Source: Blautia parvula
Lineage (GTDB): Bacteria; Bacillota; Clostridia; Lachnospirales; Lachnospiraceae
Direction: 5' to 3'
DNA length: 64,000 bases
NCBI RefSeq assembly: GCF_020215665.1
Contig: NZ_CP084061.1
Coordinates: forward strand, 2,884,001 to 2,948,000
Shown one piece after another: positions 19,766 through 28,389 of the stretch; positions within the stretch are counted from its first letter, which is position 1, and each line of letters begins with the position of its first letter. Position numbers and translations under genes: made by a program. Below the pieces are notes generated by a model. It saw nothing but the letters and a program-made list of their open reading frames with translations. It had not been told where the DNA came from and did not search any database.

Positions 19766-20974
19766 AATATCGTACAGTTCAAGCCCTTCCCCCAAATCCA
19801 CATACAGCACCTGCTGGGGATGGGGGGCACTCTCACAGGAATTCCCTTCCTCATCATATATGGCTTTCACAACCACCGGGCGGTTCTCTCCGTCCGGTTT
19901 CATGGCCTCTATGTTCTCTCCCACGAGGAATTTATTCCTCTGGGTGATGCGGTACAGCCCTTCCGGCGTCCTGTCTTCCAGATATCCCAGATAAGTATAG
20001 TCTTTGGCATAAGTATTGCTGTCATATATCTGTGCAGTTTCATCCGGTTTCCCATAGAAAAATCCGGTAGTGAACTGTCTGTAGGTACATCCCATAATCT
20101 GCTCCCTGTACCAGGGCATATTTTTCTGATAAAGTTCAGGGCTGTCAAAATAGTCATCTATGGCTTTTCTGTAGGTCCTGGCCACTGTCGCCACATACAG
20201 GGCAGTCTTCATGCGCCCTTCTATTTTCAGGCTGTCAATTCCCGCTGTCAGGATATCATCCATATGCTCAATCATACACAGATCCTTGGAATTGAAAATA
20301 TAAGTTCCTCTCTCGTTCTCATAGACAGGCATATATTCCCCGGGCCTTGTCTCCTCCACAATGGAATATTTCCAGCGGCAGGGATGGGTACAGGCCCCCT
20401 GGTTGGCATCTCTTCCTGTGAAGAAATTGCTCAGCAGGCATCTACCCGAATAGGAAATGCACATAGCCCCATGGATAAATGTCTCAATCTCCATATCCCT
20501 GGGAATATTGGCACGAATCTCCCTGATTTCCTCCAGGGAAAGCTCCCTTGCACACACCACACGCTTAGCCCCCAGTTCATGCCAGAACCGGTAAGTGCCG
20601 TAATTGGTGTTGTTGGCCTGGGTGCTGATATGCCGCTCAATCTCCGGGCAGACTTCCTTTGCGATCATAAAAACACCGGGGTCTGATATGATCAGTGCAT
20701 CCGGCTTGATCTCTTTTAACTCTTCAAAATATTCCCGCACACCCTCCAAATCCCTGTTGTGGGCCAGGATATTGGCTGTCACATACACTTTCACCCCGTA
20801 TCTGTGGGCAAAGGCAATACCTTCCGCCATATCCTTCATGGAAAAATTCCGGGCTTTTGCCCTCAGTCCGAACACCTCGCCGCCGATGTATACGGCATCT
20901 GCGCCGTAGATCACAGCGATTTTCAGAACTTCCAGGCTGCTGGCGGGAATCAGTAATTCTGGTTTTTTTCTCAT
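19733..20974 (-). CDS. trhP: U32 family peptidase-like tRNA U34 hydroxylase (TrhP-like)
   Basis: About 413 residues. The U32 collagenase-like TIM barrel carries ADAVYIGGEVFGLRAKA and the family signature ETFIHGAMCISYSGRC, with further cysteines that may hold an iron-sulfur cluster (TGRDANQGACTHPCRW). Members next to TrmR-type methyltransferases make 5-hydroxyuridine at the tRNA wobble position (Bacillus yrrN/yrrO, E. coli YegQ). The start at 20974 was chosen for AGGA 8 bases upstream; an in-frame ATG at 20983 overlaps the end of the methyltransferase gene. Confidence 0.85.
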   Translation of the reverse strand: MRKKPELLIPASSLEVLKIAVIYGADAVYIGGEVFGLRAKARNFSMKDMAEGIAFAHRYGVKVYVTANILAHNRDLEGVREYFEELKEIKPDALIISDPGVFMIAKEVCPEIERHISTQANNTNYGTYRFWHELGAKRVVCARELSLEEIREIRANIPRDMEIETFIHGAMCISYSGRCLLSNFFTGRDANQGACTHPCRWKYSIVEETRPGEYMPVYENERGTYIFNSKDLCMIEHMDDILTAGIDSLKIEGRMKTALYVATVARTYRKAIDDYFDSPELYQKNMPWYREQIMGCTYRQFTTGFFYGKPDETAQIYDSNTYAKDYTYLGYLEDRTPEGLYRITQRNKFLVGENIEAMKPDGENRPVVVKAIYDEEGNSCESAPHPQQVLYVDLGEGLELYDILRRKEAVPEL

Positions 20975-20975
20975 T

Positions 20976-21632
20976 TTATCCATCCTGTTTCTGTTTCTTT
21001 ATACTCAGAGTCACTCCATCTCCCAGAGGCAGTATGGAGGTTTCCAGTTCTTCATGGTTCTTCAGCACATAGAGATACTCCCGCATCCTTTTGTAAATGG
21101 TGCGGTTCCTGCGCTCCACGGCAAAATGAGACTCAATCAGGTCCCCGTCCTGCAGCACATTGTCGGACACCAGGATTCCTCCCGGTCCGAGAAGCCTTAA
21201 CACTTCCGGAAGAAAATGGATATACTGCGCCTTGGCAGCATCCATAAAAATCAGGTCATAAGGACCCTCCAGTGTTGTTAATACCCGGGCGGCATCCCCG
21301 CAAAGCAGGGTGATCCGGTCCTCTTTGCCCGCTTTTCTGAAATTTTCCCGCGCAATGGGTATCCGCTTCTCATAGTTCTCTATGGTGGTGATCCTGCACG
21401 TCTCCGGCGCGTATTCGCTCATCAGAAGCGTGGAGAACCCAACAGCAGTCCCCACCTCTAAAATGAGGCGGGGACGTTTTATCTGCAGCAATACTTTCAG
21501 GAAACTCTGCATCTCCCTGCGGATGACAGGCACCCTGTCCTCCCTGGCTTTTTTCTCCAGTTCATTGAGAAAGGGAGTGTTTCCTCTGTCCAGGGAATTG
21601 ATATAGGTTACCATTCTCTCGTCAACTATCAC
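20976..21632 (-). CDS. trmR: SAM-dependent O-methyltransferase (TrmR-like)
   Basis: 218 residues of the class I Methyltransf_3 family, with the SAM site ILEVGTAVGFSTLLM, the acidic TTIENYE and the metal-binding region LIFMDAAKAQYIHFLP. In Bacillus the homologue in the same gene order (yrrM) methylates 5-hydroxyuridine to 5-methoxyuridine at tRNA position 34. The adjacent trhP gene would supply the hydroxylated substrate. It lies 15 bases after the mltG-like gene. Confidence 0.85.
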   Translation of the reverse strand: MIVDERMVTYINSLDRGNTPFLNELEKKAREDRVPVIRREMQSFLKVLLQIKRPRLILEVGTAVGFSTLLMSEYAPETCRITTIENYEKRIPIARENFRKAGKEDRITLLCGDAARVLTTLEGPYDLIFMDAAKAQYIHFLPEVLRLLGPGGILVSDNVLQDGDLIESHFAVERRNRTIYKRMREYLYVLKNHEELETSILPLGDGVTLSIKKQKQDG

Positions 21633-21647
21633 TTTTTATTTCCTCTG

Positions 21648-22124
21648 CTATTCTGTTCCCTGGTCTGTGCCTTCCCCGCCGGTCTCCGAGGTGTCCTGTA
21701 CAGCCGAATTGCCGTCTGTACCGTCACCCTGGGTGGGCTGGCCGTCCACATTCTCCCGGGCCAGAATTGCCATCATCTCTTCTGCCGTCATATTGGTATT
21801 CAGAATATAGGTACCTGCCTGAAGTTTCTTCTTATAATTGGACAGTTTCTCCTGTACTACGAAGACCTTTGCGTCCTCGATCAGGCCCTTCTTCTTCAGA
21901 ATCTTGCCTATCTGATAGACAGAGGAACCATCCTTGATCACAACCGTGATATCTGTTCCCTCTCCCTCAGCCATCGGAACCTCATTGAAGATCGCATACC
22001 CGAAATCATAGGCAGACTTGCCCACAAAAATGACTGCGAATATAATACAGGCATAAACTGCCAGTCTGAAAAATCCGCTTGCCATTATAGATGCCGCACC
22101 CTGTTTTCTGATTCCTTTTGCCAT
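21648..22124 (-). CDS. Truncated MltG-like membrane protein (no catalytic domain)
   Basis: 158 residues. One membrane segment (about 17-40) is followed by the LysM-like N-terminal subdomain of MltG (VVIKDGSSVYQIGKILKKKGLI, then LQAGTYILNTNMTAEEMMAIL) and an acidic, Gly/Thr-rich tail. Full MltG proteins are over 300 residues and carry the YceG lytic transglycosylase domain, absent here. The gene holds the mltG (yrrL) position of the Bacillus ruvX-trmR cluster, so it is orthologous by position. The tail is not a frameshift: the next gene starts at once. It may only bind or position peptidoglycan enzymes. Confidence 0.8.
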   Translation of the reverse strand: MAKGIRKQGAASIMASGFFRLAVYACIIFAVIFVGKSAYDFGYAIFNEVPMAEGEGTDITVVIKDGSSVYQIGKILKKKGLIEDAKVFVVQEKLSNYKKKLQAGTYILNTNMTAEEMMAILARENVDGQPTQGDGTDGNSAVQDTSETGGEGTDQGTE

Positions 22125-22189
22125 GTTGTTCTCCTTATAACCTGTTCCCTCCCGGCATGAAAAGCGCCGGCCGAAAACAGCTTGTTTTG

Positions 22190-22528
22190 TTAAAGATCCG
22201 GAATATCCAACTGTATTCCCTGATGAATGGAAGCATCAATACTCTGAAGCTGTCTGCACAGCGTAAGCTCCGCTTCCAGGAAACGGTTTACCTCCGGAAT
22301 CCTGCACAGTTCATCCATCTTGCTGTCTATATCATCAATCGCATCATAGAGATTGATATCGTCACCTTCTGCCTGAATCTGATAATTCAGCTTGCGCAGC
22401 TCATCTACCTGTTCCTTCAGCCCCGGGACCGCCTTGATCTCTTCCAGAGCCGTGCAGTACTGCTTGTAGACAACGCCGTTCTTGATTGCATGCACCAGCT
22501 TGTCCACGCAGACATCGATTATACTCAT
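22190..22528 (-). CDS. YlbF family regulator
   Basis: 112 residues, largely helical, with the YlbF/YmcA signature spread over VDKLVHAIKNGVVYKQYCTAL and a long central helix. In Bacillus, YlbF-YmcA-YaaT control RNase Y-dependent mRNA maturation. Here the gene directly follows RNase J (4 bases), which supports a role in RNA decay. Partners were not seen in the window. Confidence 0.8.
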   Translation of the reverse strand: MSIIDVCVDKLVHAIKNGVVYKQYCTALEEIKAVPGLKEQVDELRKLNYQIQAEGDDINLYDAIDDIDSKMDELCRIPEVNRFLEAELTLCRQLQSIDASIHQGIQLDIPDL

Positions 22529-22532
22529 CTTC

Positions 22533-24200
22533 CTAAGCCTCCATGATGATGGGGAGAATCATGGGATTTCTCTTGGTTCTCTTCCATAAAAATTCACCCA
22601 GGGAGTCCTTGATCACATTCTTGATTTTGCCCCAGTCTGTTATATGCTTGTCCAGGCACACATCAATGGCGTCCTCCACCACAATTCTGGCCTCATCCAT
22701 CAGATCTTCCGATTCCCTTACATACACAAAACCACGGGAGACTATGTCCGGTCCTGCCAATAGACGGCTGGAACGCTTCTCCAGAGTCAGCACCACGATC
22801 ATGATACCGTCCTCTGCCAGATGCTGGCGGTCACGAAGCACGATATTTCCCACATCGCCCACACCAAGTCCGTCAACCAGGATAGCGCCTGTGCGCACTT
22901 TGCCTGTAACTTTAGCAGGTTCCTCCTCATTCAGTTCCAGCACATCGCCGGACTGCAGGATAAACACATTTTCTTTCGGGATCCCCAAATCCAGGGCAAG
23001 ACCTGCCTGGGCTTTCAGGTGGCGGTATTCACCGTGCACCGGAATGGCATATTTGGGTTTTACCAGGGAATAGATCAGCTTGATCTCCTCCTGGCAGGCA
23101 TGTCCGGATACGTGGGCATCCTGGAAAATAACGTCCGCGCCTTTCATGCTCAGTTCATTGATCACCTTGGATACTGCCTTTTCATTACCCGGAATGGGGT
23201 TGGAACTGAAAATGATCGTATCGTTGGGCTTGATCGTCACTTTCTTGTGAATGCTGGCTGCCATCCTGGACAGGGCTGCCATGGACTCGCCCTGGCTTCC
23301 CGTGGTGATCAGCACCACCTTCTCGTCCGGATAATTCCTAAGCTGGTCAATCTCAATAAGCGTCTTGTCCGGAATCCTCAGATATCCCAGTTCAGAGGCT
23401 GTTCCGATGACATTGACCATGCTTCGGCCCTCCACAGCCACTTTCCTGCCGTATTTGTAAGCAGAATTAATGATCTGCTGCACCCTGTCTACATTGGATG
23501 CAAAGGTGGCAATGATGATCCTGGTATTCTTATGCTCTGCAAATATATTGTCAAAGGTCCTTCCAACCGTGCGCTCGGACATGGTAAATCCCTTGCGCTC
23601 CGCATTGGTACTGTCGCACATAAGTGCCAGTACACCTTTCTTTCCGATTTCCGCAAACCGCTGCAGATCAATGGCGTCTCCGAACACAGGTGTATAGTCC
23701 ACTTTGAAGTCACCGGTATGCACCACGATTCCCGCAGGTGAATAAATTGCCAGCGCGGAGGCATCCTGAATGCTGTGGTTTGTCTTGATAAATTCTATAC
23801 GAAAGCAGCCCAGATTGATGGACTGTCCATGTTTGATCACTTTTCTCTTGGTACTTCTAAGCAGGTTATGCTCTTTGAATTTATTCTCGATTAATCCGAT
23901 CGTAAGCTTTGTTGCATAGATAGGGATATTGATCTCCTTCATCACGTAAGGAAGCGCCCCGATATGATCCTCATGACCATGGGTGATAACGAAACCTTTG
24001 ACTTTGTCAATATTGTCCTTCAGATATGTGATGTCCGGTATAACAAGGTCAATTCCCAGCATATCGTCCTCCGGAAATGACAGACCGCAGTCCACTACGA
24101 CAATACTGTCCTCATATTCAAAGGCAGTAATATTCATTCCTATCTGTTCCAACCCGCCCAAAGGAATGATCTTCAATTTTGAGTTGTTGTTTTTTTTCAA
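22533..24200 (-). CDS. rnjA: Ribonuclease J
   Basis: 555 residues. Metallo-beta-lactamase/beta-CASP nuclease with the zinc-binding HGHEDH (H74, H76, D78, H79), the beta-CASP region and the C-terminal RNase J domain. It acts as a 5'-exonuclease and endonuclease in mRNA decay and rRNA maturation. I chose the TTG at 24200, which has TTGGAGG 7 bases upstream; an upstream in-frame TTG would add nine residues. It may be J1 or J2; no second copy is in view. Confidence 0.93.
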   Translation of the reverse strand: MKKNNNSKLKIIPLGGLEQIGMNITAFEYEDSIVVVDCGLSFPEDDMLGIDLVIPDITYLKDNIDKVKGFVITHGHEDHIGALPYVMKEINIPIYATKLTIGLIENKFKEHNLLRSTKRKVIKHGQSINLGCFRIEFIKTNHSIQDASALAIYSPAGIVVHTGDFKVDYTPVFGDAIDLQRFAEIGKKGVLALMCDSTNAERKGFTMSERTVGRTFDNIFAEHKNTRIIIATFASNVDRVQQIINSAYKYGRKVAVEGRSMVNVIGTASELGYLRIPDKTLIEIDQLRNYPDEKVVLITTGSQGESMAALSRMAASIHKKVTIKPNDTIIFSSNPIPGNEKAVSKVINELSMKGADVIFQDAHVSGHACQEEIKLIYSLVKPKYAIPVHGEYRHLKAQAGLALDLGIPKENVFILQSGDVLELNEEEPAKVTGKVRTGAILVDGLGVGDVGNIVLRDRQHLAEDGIMIVVLTLEKRSSRLLAGPDIVSRGFVYVRESEDLMDEARIVVEDAIDVCLDKHITDWGKIKNVIKDSLGEFLWKRTKRNPMILPIIMEA

Positions 24201-24223
24201 GTTAATTCCTCCAATTTCTCCGT

Positions 24224-24490
24224 TCAATTTTCAAATTCAATGTCCTCTAACATGGCTTCAAAGACCTTAAAAACCGCATCGTATTCCGTATCGTCTTCCA
24301 CGAACACGTAGCAGCCTTCTTCTTCGCCATCCTCTGAAATGTCCTTTAAAATATATGCTGCTGCCCCTTCATCGTCCGAATCGTCGGGATCCACTACCAG
24401 CAGATATACGCTTCCGTTCACTCTTGTCTGTTCCAGAATTCCTAACTCCAATTCTGTTCCGTCTTCTCCATCAAAAATAATTGTCTCCAT
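24224..24490 (-). CDS. DUF1292 acidic protein (YrzB-like)
   Basis: 88 residues, very acidic (many Asp/Glu), beginning METIIFDGEDGTELELGIL and ending with a YDAVFKVFE helix. DUF1292 proteins accompany ireB and ruvX across Firmicutes; their function is unknown. The start was chosen for GGAA 6 bases upstream; an upstream in-frame Met gives a Lys/Arg-rich leader without support. Confidence 0.85.
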   Translation of the reverse strand: METIIFDGEDGTELELGILEQTRVNGSVYLLVVDPDDSDDEGAAAYILKDISEDGEEEGCYVFVEDDTEYDAVFKVFEAMLEDIEFEN

Positions 24491-24590
24491 ACATTCTTCC
24501 TTTCTGTCGTTCTTTTTACGTGCATAAACGCCCAAACCCGGAAACGAGCCTTCTTTCCCTCAATAGTCCAAATACGGTATCAAGCTGAAA

Positions 24591-25028
24591 TCAAACTGTA
24601 CCCGGGTTTGCTTTTGCATCCAGATAGCCCTGCAAAATAAACACTGCAGCTATCATATCCACGTATTTACTTCTGTTCTCTCTGCGCACACCGCTTTCCA
24701 TGAGCGTACGGTTGGCCTCAACAGTAGTCAGCCTTTCATCCCACATGATCACAGGCAGTCCGCATCTTCTCTCCAGCATTTCCTTCAGCTCCAGAGACTT
24801 CTGCGCCCGTTCTCCTATGGTGTTATTCATGTTCTTGGGAAATCCAAGAACAATCTCTTCCACCTGATATTCGCTTACAAGCTCCTCAATCCGGCGAAGG
24901 GATTTTCTGAGTTTATTTTCATCTTCCCGACGGATAATTTCGATTCCCTGGGCAGTAAGACCCAGAGGGTCGCTGATCGCCACCCCTATTGTCTTAGAGC
25001 CATAGTCAAGTCCCATGATTCTCATCAT
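24591..25028 (-). CDS. ruvX: Holliday junction resolvase-like RuvX (YqgF)
   Basis: 145 residues with an RNase H-like fold: [17 protein letters not shown] at the start, [15 protein letters not shown], and the DERLTT motif with its catalytic acid. Family members cleave Holliday junctions in vitro and act in 16S pre-rRNA 5' processing. The first ATG overlaps the ireB stop, so the two are translationally coupled. Confidence 0.93.
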   Translation of the reverse strand: MMRIMGLDYGSKTIGVAISDPLGLTAQGIEIIRREDENKLRKSLRRIEELVSEYQVEEIVLGFPKNMNNTIGERAQKSLELKEMLERRCGLPVIMWDERLTTVEANRTLMESGVRRENRSKYVDMIAAVFILQGYLDAKANPGTV

Positions 25029-25300
25029 CAGTCACGCTTCCAGGATTCGTTCTTGATATACTCCTTCAAAAGCTCCTCCACTAACTCATCACGCTCTACT
25101 TTCATAATGGTGCTTCTGGCACCCTTGTAGCTGGTGATATAAGTCGGGTCGCCGGACATGATGTAGCCAACGATCTGGTTTACCGGATTATATCCTTTCT
25201 CCGCCATGGCATTGTATACCAGGTCCAGAACTTCCTTTACCCGGACTTCCGGTTCTGTCTTCACTTTGAAATATTGAGTATTTCCTAAATTATTCTCCAT
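25028..25300 (-). CDS. ireB: IreB family regulatory phosphoprotein (UPF0297)
   Basis: 90 residues. It carries the family core [20 protein letters not shown] followed by [16 protein letters not shown]. In Enterococcus IreB is phosphorylated on Thr by the PASTA kinase IreK and dampens cephalosporin resistance. An N-terminal Thr (T8) is present. It is the first gene of the ireB-ruvX-DUF1292-rnjA-ylbF-mltG-trmR-trhP operon. The 120 bases upstream (25301-25420) show no convincing promoter boxes. Confidence 0.93.
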
Positions 25301-25420
25301 AATCTCTCACGCCCTTATCTAAACTTGTAACTATTCGGGTTACCTATTCGGATCGCAACCGCCGGATAGTTCTCTAAACCATATCCTTATTCTAATATAT
25401 CTTGGAGGGAAATTCAACCA

Positions 25421-26725
25421 TTATATTGCGCAAATAAAAACGCCATCTTCGACAAATCCGCCAATTTTGCCAATTTTTATGCAATTCTCCAGGCTTTCTT
25501 TTGTCTCTGCTGCCACTTTCAAATACTCTCTGGTATGGCCGATCCAGTATGTTTTACCATGAATCTGGGCCTGCTCCTCAAAGAGGACCTCCACTTCCCT
25601 GCCGAGATAATATTCCATAAATTTCTGTTTCTGCTGTTTTCCCAGCTCGATCAGCACATGACTTCTGGCTGACTTTATCTGTTCCGGTATCTGTCCTTCC
25701 ATGCGGTCGGCCCGGGTGCCCTCCCGTCTGGAATATTTGAAGATATGGGTCTCGTAAAAGCCTGCACGCTCTATCATGTCTCTGGACTTTTCAAACTCTT
25801 CCTCTGACTCCTGGGGAAATCCCACGATCACATCTGTGGTGAGAGCCGGATGGTCAAAATATTTACGCAGAAGTGCACAGCCGTCCAGATACTCTTCGGC
25901 AGTGTATCTCCTGTTCATGCGTTTCAGGGTTTCATCGCAGCCGCTCTGCAGGGACAGATGGAAATGAGGACATATTTTAGATAAGCTGCTTATAGTTTTG
26001 ACAAATTCTTCCGTAATAATACGGGGTTCTAAAGATCCCAGGCGAATTCTTTTCACTCCCTCGATCTCATGGACAGCCAGAATGAGCTGAAGAAGCGAAT
26101 CACTGCAGTCCACACCGTAGGAACTCAGGTGGATGCCTGTGAGGACAAATTCCTGGTAGCCGTTCTTAACAAGCCGTTTCACCTCGTCCACGATTTCCTG
26201 CCTTTTCCGGCTTCTCACACGCCCCCTCACATAGGGGATAATACAGTAGCTGCAGAACTGATTGCATCCGTCCTGCACTTTCAGGTAAGCTCTGGTGTGC
26301 TCCCCTGTGGAGGAGAGCTTCAGTTCCTCATATGCCACCGGTTCTTTTAAGTCTATCAGTTCTTTTTCCTGGCCCTTTTCCCTGTCATACTGCTCTAATA
26401 CAGCCAGCAGATCCTGTTTTTTGTTGTTTCCCAGCACAATATCAATGGCCTTGTCTATCTGTGCCTCATCTTTTTTTGCCTGTACATAGCAGCCTGCTGC
26501 CACCACCACGGCATCCGGATTCATCTTCTTGGCCTTGTGGAGCATCTGCCTTGATTTCCTATCCGCAATGTTGGTGACCGTACAGGTATTGATGATATAA
26601 ATGTCCGCCCCGGGCGCAAAAGGCACGATCTCATACCCTGCCTGTTCCAGCATCTGCTGCATGGCTTCTATCTCGTAAGCGTTGACTTTACAGCCCAAAT
26701 TGTGCAATGCTACTTTTTTTTTCAT
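25421..26725 (-). CDS. mtaB: tRNA t6A37 methylthiotransferase MtaB
   Basis: 434 residues. The UPF0004 domain has C12, C48 and C79 for the auxiliary cluster. The radical SAM domain has CxxxCxxC (C154, C158, C161 in DGCNQFCSYC). A C-terminal TRAM-like domain follows. It converts t6A37 to ms2t6A37 in ANN-decoding tRNAs. It begins KVALHNLGCKVNAYE, typical of MtaB rather than MiaB or RimO. It is divergent from the HPr-like gene. Confidence 0.93.
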   Translation of the reverse strand: MKKKVALHNLGCKVNAYEIEAMQQMLEQAGYEIVPFAPGADIYIINTCTVTNIADRKSRQMLHKAKKMNPDAVVVAAGCYVQAKKDEAQIDKAIDIVLGNNKKQDLLAVLEQYDREKGQEKELIDLKEPVAYEELKLSSTGEHTRAYLKVQDGCNQFCSYCIIPYVRGRVRSRKRQEIVDEVKRLVKNGYQEFVLTGIHLSSYGVDCSDSLLQLILAVHEIEGVKRIRLGSLEPRIITEEFVKTISSLSKICPHFHLSLQSGCDETLKRMNRRYTAEEYLDGCALLRKYFDHPALTTDVIVGFPQESEEEFEKSRDMIERAGFYETHIFKYSRREGTRADRMEGQIPEQIKSARSHVLIELGKQQKQKFMEYYLGREVEVLFEEQAQIHGKTYWIGHTREYLKVAAETKESLENCIKIGKIGGFVEDGVFICAI

Positions 26726-26811
26726 TCTAAACCTCTTTATCGTGATAATTCGTTAAGCGTTTTGACGAATAGTTGTCATATTCTTTGTATTTTATTTCTC
26801 CCTTTTTTATA

Positions 26812-26840
26812 TTGACTTTTTTTGCCATAAACGGTAACAT
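26812..26840 (+). promoter_or_regulatory. Promoter of the HPr-like gene
   Basis: -35 TTGACT (26812-26817), 17 bases, -10 TAACAT (26835-26840), then AGGGAGG 9 bases before the ATG. Confidence 0.65.
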
Positions 26841-26889
26841 AAGTCTTGTAAGAAGCAAAAAACGGAATAGGTAAGGGAGGATTTTTCCA

Positions 26890-27126
26890 ATGAAAACAGT
26901 AAAAATTTCACTGAATTCTATCGACAAAGTAAAATCATTCGTGAATGAAATTACAAAATTTGATTATGATTTTGATTTAGTATCCGGAAGATACGTTATC
27001 GACGCTAAGTCCATCATGGGTATCTTCAGCTTAGATTTATCCAAAGCTATTGACTTGAACATCCATGCAGCTGATGGCGCTTTAGATGACATCTTAACTG
27101 TATTAAAACCATATTTAGTAGACTAA
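26890..27126 (+). CDS. HPr-like protein lacking the active-site histidine
   Basis: 78 residues with the HPr fold pattern. The Ser46 region is kept (AKSIMGIFSLDLSKA, Ser41 here), but the GLHARPA loop that carries phospho-His15 in true HPr is replaced by NSIDKVKSF. It therefore cannot pass phosphate in the PTS. If Ser41 is phosphorylated by HPr kinase it could act like Crh in catabolite control (inference). It is monocistronic, with a strong promoter and terminator. Length and start are clear from the AGGGAGG site. Confidence 0.85.
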   Translation: MKTVKISLNSIDKVKSFVNEITKFDYDFDLVSGRYVIDAKSIMGIFSLDLSKAIDLNIHAADGALDDILTVLKPYLVD

Positions 27127-27155
27127 TCGAGATTCATTCCGACAAAGCAACAGCC

Positions 27156-27183
27156 AGGACTGCCCGAGGGCAGTCCTTTTTTT
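27156..27183 (+). terminator. Terminator of the HPr-like gene
   Basis: Stem AGGACTGCC/GGCAGTCCT around a CGAG tetraloop, followed by an unbroken T7 run. It ends 9 bases before the convergent thiI stop. Confidence 0.95.
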
Positions 27184-27191
27184 CTGCTTAT

Positions 27192-28370
27192 TTATTCACA
27201 GATGATCGTCTCTGCCGTTTGGATGGCTTCCTCCATCATCTCTTCTATCTTCTCCTGAAGTTTTTCCTCAGAGCGCTTGATGACCTTCAGGCTCGGCTTT
27301 GTCACAGGATGTTTGGCCACGAAAATGGTACAGCAGTCCTCATAGGGAAGGATGGAAGTCTCATATGTGTTGATCTTCAGAGCCACATCCACGATCTCCT
27401 GCTTGTCAAATCCGATCACCGGGCGGAATACAGGCATGGTGCACACTTCATTTGTGGCTGCCAGGCTCTGCATGGTCTGACTTGCAACCTGTCCTATGCT
27501 CTCTCCGGTTATCAGTCCCAGACAGCCGTCCTTCTCCGCAAATGCCTCAGCGATCTTCATCATATAGCGGCGCATAATGATGGTCAGCTCCTCATGAGGG
27601 CACTTTTCATAAATATATAACTGAATATCCGTGAAATTGACCACATGCAGACGGATGGGGCCGCTGTAGCGTGCCACCAGTTTAGCCAGGTCCACAACCT
27701 TCTGTTTCGCGCGTTCGCTGGTGTACGGCGGCGCGTGGAAATACACAGCGTCAATCTTTACACCGCGTTTTGCGATCATATAGCCGGCCACCGGGCTGTC
27801 AATGCCGCCGGACAGAAGAAGCATGGCTCTGCCGCCGGTGCCCACAGGCATGCCGCCGGGCCCCGGGATCACCTGGGAATACAGATATATCTTATCCCTG
27901 ATCTCCACATGGATAAACACATCCGGTTTGTGCACATCCACTTTCATATTGGGGCAGGCATCCAGGATCTCTCCGCCCAGCTCCGCATTCAGTTCCATGG
28001 AATTCATGGGATAACTCTTTTTCGTTCTCCTCACATCCATCTTAAAGGTCATGGTCTTATCACCGTAAACCTCCTGTGTGTAGGATACAACGGCCTTCGC
28101 CAGCTCCTCGTATCCCTGGTCCTGAAGCACAACAGCAGGACAGATGCCGAAGATACCGAACACCCGCTTCAGCGCCTCCACAGTCTCCTCATAATCATAT
28201 TCTCCCCGGGCAAACACATAGATCCTGCCCCTCTCCTTCACCACGTCAAATTCTCCATCCACGCCCTTTAACACGTGGCGGATCTGGTCCACCAGAGCGT
28301 CCTCGAAGATATAGCGGTTCTTTCCCTTGATCGCTATCTCCGCGTATTTTATTAAAAATGCTTTATACAT
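27192..28370 (-). CDS. thiI: tRNA 4-thiouridine synthase ThiI
   Basis: 392 residues: ferredoxin-like and THUMP N-terminal domains, then the PP-loop ATPase with LLSGGIDSPVAGYM. It adenylates tRNA U8 and inserts sulfur. It has no C-terminal rhodanese domain, so the sulfur relay must use another cysteine, perhaps the paired residue in YEDCCTIF. The cysteine desulfurase directly upstream (20-base gap) is the natural sulfur donor. Confidence 0.93.
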   Translation of the reverse strand: MYKAFLIKYAEIAIKGKNRYIFEDALVDQIRHVLKGVDGEFDVVKERGRIYVFARGEYDYEETVEALKRVFGIFGICPAVVLQDQGYEELAKAVVSYTQEVYGDKTMTFKMDVRRTKKSYPMNSMELNAELGGEILDACPNMKVDVHKPDVFIHVEIRDKIYLYSQVIPGPGGMPVGTGGRAMLLLSGGIDSPVAGYMIAKRGVKIDAVYFHAPPYTSERAKQKVVDLAKLVARYSGPIRLHVVNFTDIQLYIYEKCPHEELTIIMRRYMMKIAEAFAEKDGCLGLITGESIGQVASQTMQSLAATNEVCTMPVFRPVIGFDKQEIVDVALKINTYETSILPYEDCCTIFVAKHPVTKPSLKVIKRSEEKLQEKIEEMMEEAIQTAETIICE

Positions 28371-28389
28371 ATTCTATTCCTTTCCTTTA

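Noticed and set aside
26726-26790. Operator or promoter in front of mtaB (TTCGT/ACGAA repeat)
   Set aside because: The dyad is only 5 bp and no spaced -35/-10 pair is convincing.
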